Below the pieces are notes generated by a model. The model worked only from the letters and a program-made list of their open reading frames with translations. It had not been told where the DNA came from and did no database searches. Source: a bacterium (GTDB taxonomy: Bacteria; Tectomicrobia; Entotheonellia; Entotheonellales; Entotheonellaceae). From it: a stretch of DNA of 7,349 nt. The stretch is from assembly GCA_027294925.1 (NCBI GenBank), contig JAPULM010000490.1:1-7349 (forward strand), given 5' to 3'. The translations under genes were made by a program, and so were the position numbers. Within the stretch, counting starts at the first letter, position 1. Each line of letters starts with the position of its first letter. This document shows, in pieces, positions 1-7,100 of the stretch.

Positions 1-3000
1 CAATGCGGTGGTGGCAAAGCCAAACTCTTCGGCTCCCAATAATGTAGCGATGACCACATCACGACCCGTTTTCAACTGGCCATCTGTCTCCACCACAATG
101 CGGCTACGTAAGTTATTCAGCACCAGGGTCTGGTGCGTTTCCGCCACGCCAAGCTCCCAAGGCAAGCCGGCATGTTTGATACTGGTCTGTGGTGAGGCCC
201 CGGTGCCGCCATCATGACCGCTAATTAACACCACATCCGCATGCCCTTTAGCCACACCGGCGGCAACGGTACCCACCCCAACCTCGGAAACCAGCTTGAC
301 ATTAATGCGCGCCTTATGGTTGGCATTCTTCAAGTCGTGAATGAGTTGAGCCAGGTCCTCGATGGAATAAATGTCATGGTGTGGTGGTGGCGAAACCAAC
401 CCGACCCCAGGCGTCGACAGACGGACTTTGGCAATCCACGGATAAACCTTACGTCCGGGCAATTCACCACCCTCACCGGGCTTGGCACCTTGCACCATTT
501 TAATCTGAATTTCCTGTGCCTGAGTCAGATAATGGCTGGTAACGCCAAAACGGCCCGAGGCCACTTGCTTGATGGCGCTATTACGCGAATCGCCATTCGC
601 ATCTAACTGATAACGAGCCGGGTCTTCGCCACCTTCGCCGGTATTGCTTTTACCGTTGATCCGGTTCATCGCGATGGCGAGCGCCTCGTGCGCCTCCTTG
701 CTGATCGAACCATACGACATGGCCCCGGTCTTGAAGCGCCGGATAATCGCTTCCATCGGCTCCACCTCTGCGAGCGGAATGGGTTGCGGCTCGAACTTGA
801 ACTTCAGCAATCCGCGCAGCGTCGCCAAGCGCTCTGATTGATCATCAATAAGGTTGGTATAAACTTTAAATGTCTCGTAATCCTCAGTCCGACAGGCTTT
901 TTGCAGCAGGTGAATGGTTTTCGGATTAAACAGGTGCAACTCACCGTCTTTGCGGTATTGATATTGACCGTGCACGTCAAGCGTATTCCCATCGACCGGA
1001 ATCGCCGCAAACGCTTTGCCGTGCTGCTGCTGAACCTGGCGTGCAATCACATCGAGACCAATGCCTTGCACCCGTGAAGCCGTCCAGGTAAAATACCGAT
1101 CAACGAGCGCCTGATTTAACCCGACCGCCTCGAAAATTTGAGCCCCACAGTACGATTGAATGGTCGAGATGCCCATCTTGGACATCACTTTAACAATCCC
1201 TTTGACAGCGGCTTTGTTGTATCCGTACACCGCCTTGTCGTAGGTCATCTCCGGCAACATCCCCTGATCGATCATATCGGCCAAGGTTTCATAAACCATG
1301 TATGGATTGATGGCCTGGACACCATACCCCAGGAGTAGGCAGAAGTGATGAACTTCACGCGGCTCTCCCGATTCGAGAAGCAGACCCACTTTAATCCGAT
1401 TGCCTTGCCGAATCAGATGATGATGCAACCCTGATGACGCCAACAAAGCCGGCATCGGCGCGTCGTGACGATCGAAATTGCGGTCCGACAAAATTAATAT
1501 TGTCGCGCCGGCCTCAATCGCCCGGTCAGCCGCCGCAAACAAGTCGTTCAGCGCGGTTTCCAAACCCACTTCACCATCCGCAGTCTTGAACAGTATGGGC
1601 AGGGTAACGGTCTTGAAACCCGGTTGATCAAAACGACGCAGCTTGGTTAACTCACTGTTTTTCAAGATTGGCGTTGACAGCCGGATCTGACGGCAACTTT
1701 CCGGCGCCGGCTGCAGCAGATTGTGGCCCGCACCAATGGTCAGGGCGGTGGAGGTGATCAGTTCTTCGCGAATCGGGTCAATGGGAGGATTGGTCACCTG
1801 CGCAAAGAGTTGTTTAAAATAGCTGTACAGCAACTGTGGTTTATCAGACAGCACCGCTAATGGCGTATCATTCCCCATGGAGCCCACCGGCTGGATACTA
1901 TTAACCGCCATCGGGCCAATGTTAATGCGCAAATCTTCAAAACTATAGCCGAACAATTGCTGCCGTTGTAGGGTTGTTTGATGATCAGCTTGAGGCTTCT
2001 CATCAGGCATTTCCGGCACCTTGTCGAAATACACCGCATGTTGATTCAGCCATTGCCGGTATGGATGCGCCGTAGCAACCTGCTGCTTGATTTCTTCGTC
2101 GCTGATGATACGGCCTTCTTCGGTGTCGACGAGAAACATACGCCCGGGCTGTAAACGCTCTTTTTGCAACACTTGCTCGGGCGCTACAGGCAGCACCCCG
2201 ACCTCGGAGGACATGATGACCAGATCGTCTTTGGTTACATAGTAACGCGACGGGCGTAGCCCGTTACGATCAAGCACCGCCCCAACCCGAATGCCGTCAG
2301 TGAAGGCAATCGATGCCGGGCCGTCCCATGGTTCCATTAAGCAGCTATGGAACTCATAAAAGGCCCGTTTCTCATCGTTCATGCTCTCATGATTTTCCCA
2401 CGGCTCCGGGATCATCATCATCATGGCCTGCGGCAAAGAGCGACCGCTCAAGGTCAGGAATTCAAGACAATTATCGAATTTGGTAGAATCACTACCGTCT
2501 TCCTGCACAACAGGAAACAAATTTTCCAAATCATCACCAAACAGGTCGGACTTCAGCATTGCCTGGCGCGCATGCATCCAATTCTCGTTACCCCGTAACG
2601 TATTAATTTCACCATTGTGGATGAGGTAACGATAGGGATGCGACCGTTCCCAGGTGGGAAACGTATTGGTGCTAAAACGGGAATGGACAACCCCTAGTGC
2701 GGTTTCGACAAGCGGATCGCCCAAGTCGGTATAAAACGTCACAACCTGATTAGGGGTTAACATACCTTTATAGATAATGGTCTTATATGACAGGCTCGGA
2801 ACATAAAAATAGTCACCCCCCGCCTGGTCGCCGTAACGAATCGCATTTTCAACCCGCCGACGTATCATATAGAGGCGGCGCTCGAAGTCCAAATCGTCTT
2901 GCAGCTCGGCAGCGCGGCCAATGAAGATCTGGCGAATGAACGGTTCACATGCACGAGCCGTTTCACCTAGGTGAAAATTATCAGTTGGTACGCTGCGCCA

Positions 3001-3381
3001 GCCAAGCACCGTTTGTCCTTCTGCTTTGACAATTGCCTCGAAGCGCTTTTCGCAGGCGTGGCGCTGTGCTCTGTCAGGCGGCAAGAAAACCATTCCAACC
3101 CCAAAATGCCCTGGTTTTGGCAAATGAATACCAATACCCTCACAAGCATGCCGAAGGAAGCGATGCGGGACCTGTAGCAAGATACCCGCGCCGTCGCCAG
3201 TATTATCTTCACAACCACGGGCGCCGCGATGGTCCAAATTGTGCAGAATCATCAGCGCTTGCTGGACGATCTTATGCGACCGCTCCCCCTTGATATTGAC
3301 AATAAAACCAATGCCGCACGCATCGTGTTCAAATCTTGGATCATAGAGCCCCTGTTTATGAGGAATGCCAGGTCTTGTCAT
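1..3381 (-). CDS. gltB: Glutamate synthase (GOGAT) large subunit, partial (C-terminus beyond left edge)
   Basis: The reading frame is open from the ATG at 3381 to the window edge and gives the first 1127 residues. The family is usually about 1500, so roughly a quarter is missing. The start is [20 protein letters not shown] followed by ACGIGF. Cys22 is the expected class-II amidotransferase nucleophile, exposed after removal of a 21-residue propeptide. Glutaminase-domain signatures follow: [16 protein letters not shown] (51-66), [19 protein letters not shown] and [11 protein letters not shown]. The FMN/synthase domain shows [10 protein letters not shown] (about 880), the PGEGGELPG loop (about 970) and HDGGTGASP (about 1065). 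The frame stops just before the cysteines that bind the [3Fe-4S] cluster, and the GXGXG beta-helix domain is also outside. In this family the enzyme transfers the amide of glutamine to 2-oxoglutarate via an internal ammonia channel. It works in the cytoplasm with GltD, which is not in this window. An SD-like GAGGG lies 7 nt before the ATG. I saw no frameshift or stop. Confidence 0.97.
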   Translation of the reverse strand, partial: MTRPGIPHKQGLYDPRFEHDACGIGFIVNIKGERSHKIVQQALMILHNLDHRGARGCEDNTGDGAGILLQVPHRFLRHACEGIGIHLPKPGHFGVGMVFLPPDRAQRHACEKRFEAIVKAEGQTVLGWRSVPTDNFHLGETARACEPFIRQIFIGRAAELQDDLDFERRLYMIRRRVENAIRYGDQAGGDYFYVPSLSYKTIIYKGMLTPNQVVTFYTDLGDPLVETALGVVHSRFSTNTFPTWERSHPYRYLIHNGEINTLRGNENWMHARQAMLKSDLFGDDLENLFPVVQEDGSDSTKFDNCLEFLTLSGRSLPQAMMMMIPEPWENHESMNDEKRAFYEFHSCLMEPWDGPASIAFTDGIRVGAVLDRNGLRPSRYYVTKDDLVIMSSEVGVLPVAPEQVLQKERLQPGRMFLVDTEEGRIISDEEIKQQVATAHPYRQWLNQHAVYFDKVPEMPDEKPQADHQTTLQRQQLFGYSFEDLRINIGPMAVNSIQPVGSMGNDTPLAVLSDKPQLLYSYFKQLFAQVTNPPIDPIREELITSTALTIGAGHNLLQPAPESCRQIRLSTPILKNSELTKLRRFDQPGFKTVTLPILFKTADGEVGLETALNDLFAAADRAIEAGATILILSDRNFDRHDAPMPALLASSGLHHHLIRQGNRIKVGLLLESGEPREVHHFCLLLGYGVQAINPYMVYETLADMIDQGMLPEMTYDKAVYGYNKAAVKGIVKVMSKMGISTIQSYCGAQIFEAVGLNQALVDRYFTWTASRVQGIGLDVIARQVQQQHGKAFAAIPVDGNTLDVHGQYQYRKDGELHLFNPKTIHLLQKACRTEDYETFKVYTNLIDDQSERLATLRGLLKFKFEPQPIPLAEVEPMEAIIRRFKTGAMSYGSISKEAHEALAIAMNRINGKSNTGEGGEDPARYQLDANGDSRNSAIKQVASGRFGVTSHYLTQAQEIQIKMVQGAKPGEGGELPGRKVYPWIAKVRLSTPGVGLVSPPPHHDIYSIEDLAQLIHDLKNANHKARINVKLVSEVGVGTVAAGVAKGHADVVLISGHDGGTGASPQTSIKHAGLPWELGVAETHQTLVLNNLRSRIVVETDGQLKTGRDVVIATLLGAEEFGFATTAL

Positions 3382-3387
3382 GAAGTT

Positions 3388-3392
3388 CCCTC
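3388..3392 (-). promoter_or_regulatory. Ribosome binding site of gltB
   Basis: On the minus strand GAGGG lies 6-7 nt before the ATG at 3381, which is normal spacing. It supports this ATG, as does the propeptide length of 21 residues before Cys22. Confidence 0.7.
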
Positions 3393-3434
3393 AAACGGTT
3401 AGCGTATCGAACAGAACTTGTTTAATAGTCGAAA

Positions 3435-3454
3435 GTAGGGCCTCTACACCCTAC
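3435..3454 (-). other. Small inverted repeat in the gltB leader
   Basis: GTAGGG (3435-3440) and CCCTAC (3449-3454) are perfectly complementary around an 8-nt loop. The repeat lies inside the predicted gltB 5' leader and has no T-tract after it in either direction, so it does not look like an intrinsic terminator. It could be a leader hairpin or a binding site. A six-pair stem alone is weak evidence. Confidence 0.3.
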
Positions 3455-3467
3455 AAATATGCCGGGT

Positions 3468-3477
3468 AAACATGTTT
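3468..3477. promoter_or_regulatory. 10-bp palindrome at predicted gltB transcription start (possible operator)
   Basis: AAACATGTTT is a perfect palindrome located about 3-12 nt downstream of the predicted gltB start point. A regulator bound there would block initiation. However, short AT-rich palindromes arise easily by chance, and no known regulator consensus is recognised. Confidence 0.25.
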
Positions 3478-3486
3478 TGCTGGGCT

Positions 3487-3516
3487 ATTATTGGGTATCA
3501 AGGCAAGTGTTGTCAA
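3487..3516 (-). promoter_or_regulatory. Probable sigma70-type promoter of gltB
   Basis: On the minus strand a perfect -35 box TTGACA (3511-3516) is followed after 18 nt by AATAAT (3487-3492), which matches the -10 consensus at 5 of 6 positions. Transcription should begin near 3480, giving a leader of about 100 nt before the gltB ATG. The call rests on sequence match only. No sigma54-type GG-N10-GC site was recognised. Confidence 0.65.
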
Positions 3517-3536
3517 GAATGAAACCACCGTATAAT
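3510..3536 (+). promoter_or_regulatory. Possible second rightward promoter with 15-nt spacer
   Basis: TTGTCA (3510-3515) and a perfect TATAAT (3531-3536) face right toward the peptidase gene. The spacer is 15 nt, shorter than the usual 16-18, so strength is uncertain. The -35 box overlaps the gltB -35 box on the other strand by five bases. A transcript from here would carry a leader of about 285 nt. Confidence 0.4.
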
Positions 3537-3652
3537 AGAAACTTTTGAAGATTATATATCATTCACAAGCAAATACCAGGTGGTAATAAACATAAATTCA
3601 GCAAGGAAAGGCTGGACACTCACATACAGTTGCGCCAATCTTGCATCAATAG

Positions 3653-3702
3653 ATAGCATGAAAATGCAATCAAAGGCATTCATTCTAAATGCATCATGTT
3701 AT
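3653..3702 (+). repeat. Imperfect inverted repeat in the intergenic region
   Basis: ATAGCATGA (3653-3661) pairs with TCATGTTAT (3694-3702), nine pairs including one G-T wobble. Inside it GCATT (3676-3680) pairs with AATGC (3688-3692). The two stems nest into a bulged hairpin of about 50 nt ahead of the proximal peptidase promoter. The 5' side carries an unpaired 14-nt bulge, so stability is doubtful. No T-tract follows. Confidence 0.3.
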
Positions 3703-3738
3703 AAACCGTAGGACAATTGCCTAATATTGTTGTAGGGC

Positions 3739-3767
3739 ATGACATCAATTGGAACATCAGATATACT
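3739..3767 (+). promoter_or_regulatory. Probable sigma70-type promoter of the M48 peptidase gene
   Basis: ATGACA (3739-3744, 5 of 6 match to the -35 consensus) and TATACT (3762-3767, 5 of 6 match to the -10 consensus) are separated by an optimal 17 nt. Transcription would start near 3774, about 53 nt before the ATG at 3827. This placement argues against translation from the in-frame TTG at 3749, which would lie upstream of the transcript's 5' end. Confidence 0.6.
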
Positions 3768-3814
3768 CGAAGCCTCGTGCCACAACGACAGAGCCCATGC
3801 TGCAGACGTTATAT

Positions 3815-3820
3815 AAGGAG
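3815..3820 (+). promoter_or_regulatory. Ribosome binding site that fixes the peptidase start
   Basis: AAGGAG lies 6 nt before the ATG at 3827. No comparable site precedes the in-frame TTG at 3749 or the ATG at 3797, so 3827 is the preferred start. Confidence 0.75.
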
Positions 3821-3826
3821 CGGCCT

Positions 3827-4615
3827 ATGCCAACCGCCAGTAACAGCGAGCAGATAAGACGGTTGATAAGATTATGCGGCCTGGCAAGTATCCTCGTCGT
3901 GCTACTATTTGCGTGTCAGACGGTGCCGGTCACAGGCAGAAAACAGGTTATTCTTATCTCTGCGCCGGAAGAGAACCGCATGGGTATTACAGCTTACCAT
4001 CAAATTTTACAAAAAGAGAAGCTGTCAAAAGATCGCCGCATCAACGCTATGGTTAAGCGCGTCGGGCAACGTATTGCCGCGGTGGCCAATCGGCAAGATT
4101 TTGAATGGGAATTTCGAGTCATCGAGAAAGACATTGCAAATGCGTTTGCTCTGCCAGGTGGCAAAGTCGCCGTCTATACCGGCATCCTCAAATATACGCA
4201 AAGCGCCGACGGACTAGCCGTTGTGATGAGCCATGAAGTTGCCCATGCCCTGGCGCGCCACGGGGGCGAACGGATAAGCCGCTCAATAATCGCCCAGCTA
4301 GGGCTCACAGCGGTACAGATAGGACTACGTAACAATAACCCCGCCATGATGCAAGGCATCGCTCTGGCCTACGGGGTGGGGGTGGATCTGCCGTTCAATC
4401 GCGGCCAGGAATCGGAAGCCGACCACATCGGACTTATCCTGATGGCCAAAGCAGGCTATGACCCCAGAGAAGCGATTCCGTTTTGGCAACGCATGGCGGC
4501 TGCTCAGCAAAGTCAGCGCCCACCCCAGTTTCTCTCCACCCATCCATCCGGCACAAGACGCATTACGCAAATCAAGCAATGGTTGCCGGAGGCCATGTCA
4601 TATTATACGAAGTAG
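3827..4615 (+). CDS. M48-family zinc metalloprotease, predicted lipoprotein
   Basis: This is a 262-residue protein. The N-terminus has arginines at 11, 12 and 15, a hydrophobic stretch at about 16-29, and then LLFAC with Cys30 as the likely lipidated residue. The -2 position of the lipobox is Phe, which is not typical, but Leu at -3 and Ala at -1 fit. The segment after Cys30, QTVPVTGRKQ, is common in M48 lipoproteins. The zinc site is HEVAH (136-140), with the third ligand in the ESEAD motif (195-199), most likely Glu195. FALPGGKVAVYTGIL (107-121) is another family signature. Size and layout resemble LoiP/YcaL-type envelope proteases, which degrade or help quality control of outer-membrane proteins. 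The exact orthologue is not settled, so no symbol is given. The start was chosen from AAGGAG and a promoter just upstream; a TTG 26 codons earlier is less likely. proA follows after 69 bp on the same strand. Confidence 0.92.
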   Translation: MPTASNSEQIRRLIRLCGLASILVVLLFACQTVPVTGRKQVILISAPEENRMGITAYHQILQKEKLSKDRRINAMVKRVGQRIAAVANRQDFEWEFRVIEKDIANAFALPGGKVAVYTGILKYTQSADGLAVVMSHEVAHALARHGGERISRSIIAQLGLTAVQIGLRNNNPAMMQGIALAYGVGVDLPFNRGQESEADHIGLILMAKAGYDPREAIPFWQRMAAAQQSQRPPQFLSTHPSGTRRITQIKQWLPEAMSYYTK

Positions 4616-4627
4616 GAAGTCGTATTT

Positions 4628-4651
4628 GGGGACAGATTTAAATCGGTCCCC
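4628..4651. repeat. 24-bp near-perfect palindrome between the M48 gene and proA
   Basis: The arms GGGGAC (4628-4633) and GTCCCC (4646-4651) flank the fully self-complementary core GATTTAAATC (4635-4644). The only mismatch is A4634 against G4645. It begins 13 bp after the peptidase stop. A run of five T (4660-4664) follows 8 nt later, so it may act as a weak terminator or RNA-end stabiliser. The half-site GGGGACAGATTTAAAT resembles a motif I recall from dispersed repeats linked to IS200/REP-associated transposases in gammaproteobacteria. That link is from memory and is not proven here. Confidence 0.6.
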
Positions 4652-4666
4652 CTGTGGCGTTTTTAT

Positions 4667-4673
4667 AGGAGGG
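4667..4673 (+). promoter_or_regulatory. Ribosome binding site of proA, long spacing
   Basis: AGGAGGG is a near-perfect Shine-Dalgarno sequence. It ends 11 nt before the proA ATG at 4685, somewhat farther than usual. No alternative start codon lies closer in frame. Confidence 0.65.
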
Positions 4674-4684
4674 TAACGCCGGTC

Positions 4685-6001
4685 ATGAACGTGCAAGAGA
4701 TTGCAAAACAAGCCCAAATAGCCGCCCAACGACTCGGCGGAGTCTCAACGAAGGTCAGAAATCAGGTGCTGCAAGCGATTGCCGACACCATGATGGATCG
4801 CCAGGCTGCCATTCTAGACGCCAATGCTCAAGATGTGGATCAAACAACGCAACGGGTTGTATCCGGCGCCATGTCGCAAGCGTTGCTCGATCGGCTCAAA
4901 CTGACGCCTTTCAAGGTAAAGGATATGGCAACTGGGGTACGCAGCGTTGCTGACCTCCCCGATCCTGTTGGCCATATCCTGTCGGCTGTTGAACTAGATA
5001 GAGGACTCGAATTACGACAAGTAACCTGTCCGATTGGGGTGATCGGCGCCATTTTCGAATCGCGCCCAGATGCGGTTCCCCAGATCGCTTCACTATGCTG
5101 GAAATCGGGCAATGCCGTCATTTTGAAAGGCGGCTCAGAGGCCCACGCTTCGACCCAGACCCTCGTCCAAGGCATCCGCGACGCGATCGCCAGCATTGTC
5201 CCTACTTGTGTTGACGCCGTGCAAATGGTCGCCACCCGCGAAGACGTCAAGACGTTACTACAACTCGACGATAATATCGATTTATTTGTGCCCCGCGGCA
5301 GCAACGAATTTGTCCGCTATATCCAAGAAAATACACGTGTACCAGTGCTTGGTCACGCCGATGGATTGTGCCATGCTTATGTCGACAAGCAGGCTGATTT
5401 AGCTCAAGCAGTCGGCATTTGTTTCGACGCCAAAGTGCAATACCCAGCGGTATGTAACGCGATTGAAACGGTGTTGGTGCATCGCCACCTTGCAGACGAA
5501 TTTCTACCGCTCCTCGCCACCGTTTATGACCAGGCTCAGGTTGAAATACGAGGCTGCGCAGCAACGCAAGCTATTCTGCCACAAAGCATCGCCGCGACTG
5601 CGGCCGATTGGGATACCGAGTATCTCGACCTCATTGTAGCCATCCGTGTGGTCGACAGTCTGGCAGAGGCCATTCGCCATATTAACCGACATGGCTCAGG
5701 CCATACAGATACGATTATCACCGCAGATGAGCAGGCAGCCGAGACCTTTCTCGACCAAGTTGATGCCGCTACGGTCATGCACAATGCGTCGACCCGCTTT
5801 GCAGATGGATTTCGCTTCGGCAAAGGGGCGGAAGTCGGCATCAGCACCAACAAAACCCATGCGCGTGGTCCGGTTGGCCTCGATGGCCTGGTCATTTATA
5901 AATATCGTTTAGTTGGACAGGGGCATATCGTCGCTGATTATGTGGGCCCGGAGGCAAAATCGTTTACTCACAAACCGCTCTTGCCTGTCGCAGCGATCTA
6001 G
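4685..6001 (+). CDS. proA: Gamma-glutamyl phosphate reductase
   Basis: This 438-residue cytoplasmic enzyme of the aldehyde dehydrogenase superfamily reduces L-glutamyl 5-phosphate with NADPH to glutamate semialdehyde, the second step of proline synthesis. Family signatures appear in order: GVIGAIFESRPDAVPQIASL (118-137), LKGGSEA (147-153), LFVPRGSNEFV (200-210) and GHADGLCHAYVD (223-234). The catalytic Cys is most likely Cys257 in YPAVCNAIETVL. HGSGHTDTIIT (336-346) and the C-terminal block NASTRFADGFRFGKGAEVGIS (from 367) with THARGPVGLDGL (391-402) also fit. The tail, with GQGHIVADYVG and AKSFTHKPL, extends beyond the 417 residues of the E. coli enzyme; I associate it with the longer ProA forms seen for example in cyanobacteria. 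No proB is next to it. The UPF0178 gene starts 33 bp downstream and is probably co-transcribed. Confidence 0.97.
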   Translation: MNVQEIAKQAQIAAQRLGGVSTKVRNQVLQAIADTMMDRQAAILDANAQDVDQTTQRVVSGAMSQALLDRLKLTPFKVKDMATGVRSVADLPDPVGHILSAVELDRGLELRQVTCPIGVIGAIFESRPDAVPQIASLCWKSGNAVILKGGSEAHASTQTLVQGIRDAIASIVPTCVDAVQMVATREDVKTLLQLDDNIDLFVPRGSNEFVRYIQENTRVPVLGHADGLCHAYVDKQADLAQAVGICFDAKVQYPAVCNAIETVLVHRHLADEFLPLLATVYDQAQVEIRGCAATQAILPQSIAATAADWDTEYLDLIVAIRVVDSLAEAIRHINRHGSGHTDTIITADEQAAETFLDQVDAATVMHNASTRFADGFRFGKGAEVGISTNKTHARGPVGLDGLVIYKYRLVGQGHIVADYVGPEAKSFTHKPLLPVAAI

Positions 6002-6034
6002 CACACCCAGGCAGAAGTTCATCTAGGTAAAATC

Positions 6035-6487
6035 ATGCGTATCTGGATCGACGCCGACGCATGCCCCGGCGACATCAAGACGTTAATCTATCGGACCTCC
6101 CGGCGTCGTAGCTTGCCGGTTTGCCTGGTCGCCAACCGTCCTATATATATCCCGTCTGCCGCCTTAATCACCTTGATCTGTGTTGCGCCAGGGCCGGACG
6201 AAGCAGATCACTACATTGTGCAACATGTGATGCCAAATGACATTGTCATTACCGCCGACATTCCGCTTGCAGCGGCAGTAGTGGATAAACAGGCCTTGGC
6301 AATCGATCCTCGCGGCGATATCTATAGCGAAGAAAATGTCAAGGAGCGTCTGGCTGTACGTAATTTAATGCAGCACCTACGATCAGGGGGACTCCTGCAA
6401 GGCGGTCCGGCTCCGCTGAGCGCAACGGATCGGCAGAAATTCGCTGCGGCGCTGGATCGTTCTTTAACCAAGCTTCTCAACGGCTAG
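6035..6487 (+). CDS. UPF0178 (YaiI/YqxD, DUF188) family protein
   Basis: This 150-residue soluble protein has the usual length and motifs of the family. MRIWIDADACP (1-11) carries Asp6 and Asp8, and the start codon lies directly before this block, which supports the start. GPDEADHYI (53-61), NDIVITADIPLA (68-79), DPRGDIYSEENV (91-102) and a C-terminal GGLLQGGPAPLS (118-129) follow. Conserved acidic residues suggest a PIN-like, possibly metal-dependent nuclease fold. Biochemical function is not established for the family. The ribosome site is weak (AGGT at 6025-6028). It lies 33 bp after proA and most likely belongs to the same transcript. Its stop is 6 bp from the stop of the convergent membrane protein gene. 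Confidence 0.9.
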   Translation: MRIWIDADACPGDIKTLIYRTSRRRSLPVCLVANRPIYIPSAALITLICVAPGPDEADHYIVQHVMPNDIVITADIPLAAAVVDKQALAIDPRGDIYSEENVKERLAVRNLMQHLRSGGLLQGGPAPLSATDRQKFAAALDRSLTKLLNG

Positions 6488-6493
6488 AATACC

Positions 6494-7018
6494 CTACGAC
6501 TGTGTATCACGAGGGTTGCGAAACAGCCGCGCCACCCCGAGGCGCCAAATGACCAGCACACCACCCAGGGCAGCTAGCAAAAACTCAAATTTGGCAAAAA
6601 ACAAAATCCCTATAAACATTTTGTGTACAAACAAAAGCCCGGCAAAGCTCAGACCAACCAGGATCATAAAACCCTGAATACGGCCGAAACCCGGCACCGC
6701 GTCAAAATCTTCCAGACGTGAAACAGCCCACAACGTCGCCAACATAGAGACAACGGGAAGTAAGTGCAGAACCAAATGCATCTCTTGTAATAGATTGGCG
6801 CGGACAAACAAGAGCATATAAAGGATAATAACGGCCATGCACATACCCGGGATGACCGCTAGGTAAATTGCCGTGGCCAACAGATAACGCGTCAGCCAGC
6901 GCGAGCCCTTTTGCAACACAGCGCCAACGATGTATGTTACCAGTGGCAACGCAATCAGGCCCAAGGCGATCTCGCCTTGAAACGGCTCTAGCCGTAGCAT
7001 CAATTCATTGATGTTCAT
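6494..7018 (-). CDS. Small polytopic membrane protein of unknown function
   Basis: I do not recognise a named family. The 174-residue protein is mostly hydrophobic. Likely membrane segments are at about 17-35, 45-71, 81-99, 114-140 and 143-160, so four or five spans. Short charged links separate them (QKGSRWLTRY, SRLEDFDAVPG), and the C-terminus RNPRDTQS is hydrophilic. No cysteine pair, metal site or catalytic motif stands out. An SD-like GAGGG lies only 3 nt before the ATG, and an AGGA lies 12 nt before it, so spacing is unusual either way. It is convergent with the UPF0178 gene, and the fragment gene upstream runs in the same direction with an 82-bp gap. Codon use and hydrophobicity support a real gene. 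The role is unknown. Confidence 0.8.
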   Translation of the reverse strand: MNINELMLRLEPFQGEIALGLIALPLVTYIVGAVLQKGSRWLTRYLLATAIYLAVIPGMCMAVIILYMLLFVRANLLQEMHLVLHLLPVVSMLATLWAVSRLEDFDAVPGFGRIQGFMILVGLSFAGLLFVHKMFIGILFFAKFEFLLAALGGVLVIWRLGVARLFRNPRDTQS

Positions 7019-7100
7019 CGGCCCTCTCTATCCTTAAAATAATACGCGAACAAAAGCTCTTATGCGGGTTAGGACGCCTCGAAATCGCCTGAAGACCACC
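7019..7100 (-). other. Short gap between two leftward genes
   Basis: These 82 bp separate the surface-protein fragment from the membrane protein gene. I found no hairpin with a T-tract and no promoter with both boxes at proper spacing. A TATTAT lies on the minus strand but no -35 box sits at 16-18 nt. Whether the two genes share a transcript is open. Confidence 0.4.

Larger units (their letters stand above)
3382..3738. other. Divergent intergenic region without a gene
   Basis: About 360 bp separate gltB from the promoter of the rightward peptidase gene. The stretch is more AT-rich than the flanking genes and contains no convincing reading frame, tRNA or conserved RNA that I recognise. What it holds is listed separately: the gltB promoter and ribosome site, a possible rightward promoter, a palindrome and two inverted repeats. 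Confidence 0.8.

Noticed and set aside
2413..2424. Run of four CAT/ATG triplets resembling a microsatellite
   Set aside because: It encodes the run of Met in [11 protein letters not shown] of GltB, which is normal for this protein family at that place.
8..3293. Many small open frames on the plus strand, opposite gltB (for example 241-606 and 2347-2598)
   Set aside because: They lie antisense to an uninterrupted, motif-rich gltB frame, have low-complexity or odd compositions and match no family I recognise.
1..3381. Possibility that gltB is a pseudogene, since no single frame is closed by a stop in the window
   Set aside because: The frame was checked codon by codon at several places and stays open to the edge. 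It is simply cut by the window.
3713..3730. ACAAT/ATTGT inverted repeat
   Set aside because: Five AT-rich pairs around an 8-nt loop are expected by chance in this AT-rich gap.
3749..3826. Upstream TTG start for the M48 peptidase adding 26 residues
   Set aside because: It has no ribosome site, overlaps a good promoter and would bury the lipoprotein signal. ATG 3827 with AAGGAG is better.
4840..5304. 154-residue open frame on the minus strand inside proA
   Set aside because: It is the antisense shadow of a strongly conserved proA region, with Ser/Thr/Arg-rich composition and no recognisable domain.
6529..6545. GCGCC/GGCGC hairpin near the 3' end of the membrane protein gene as a terminator for the UPF0178 transcript
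   Set aside because: The stem has only five pairs, lies in coding sequence and has no T-tract after it.
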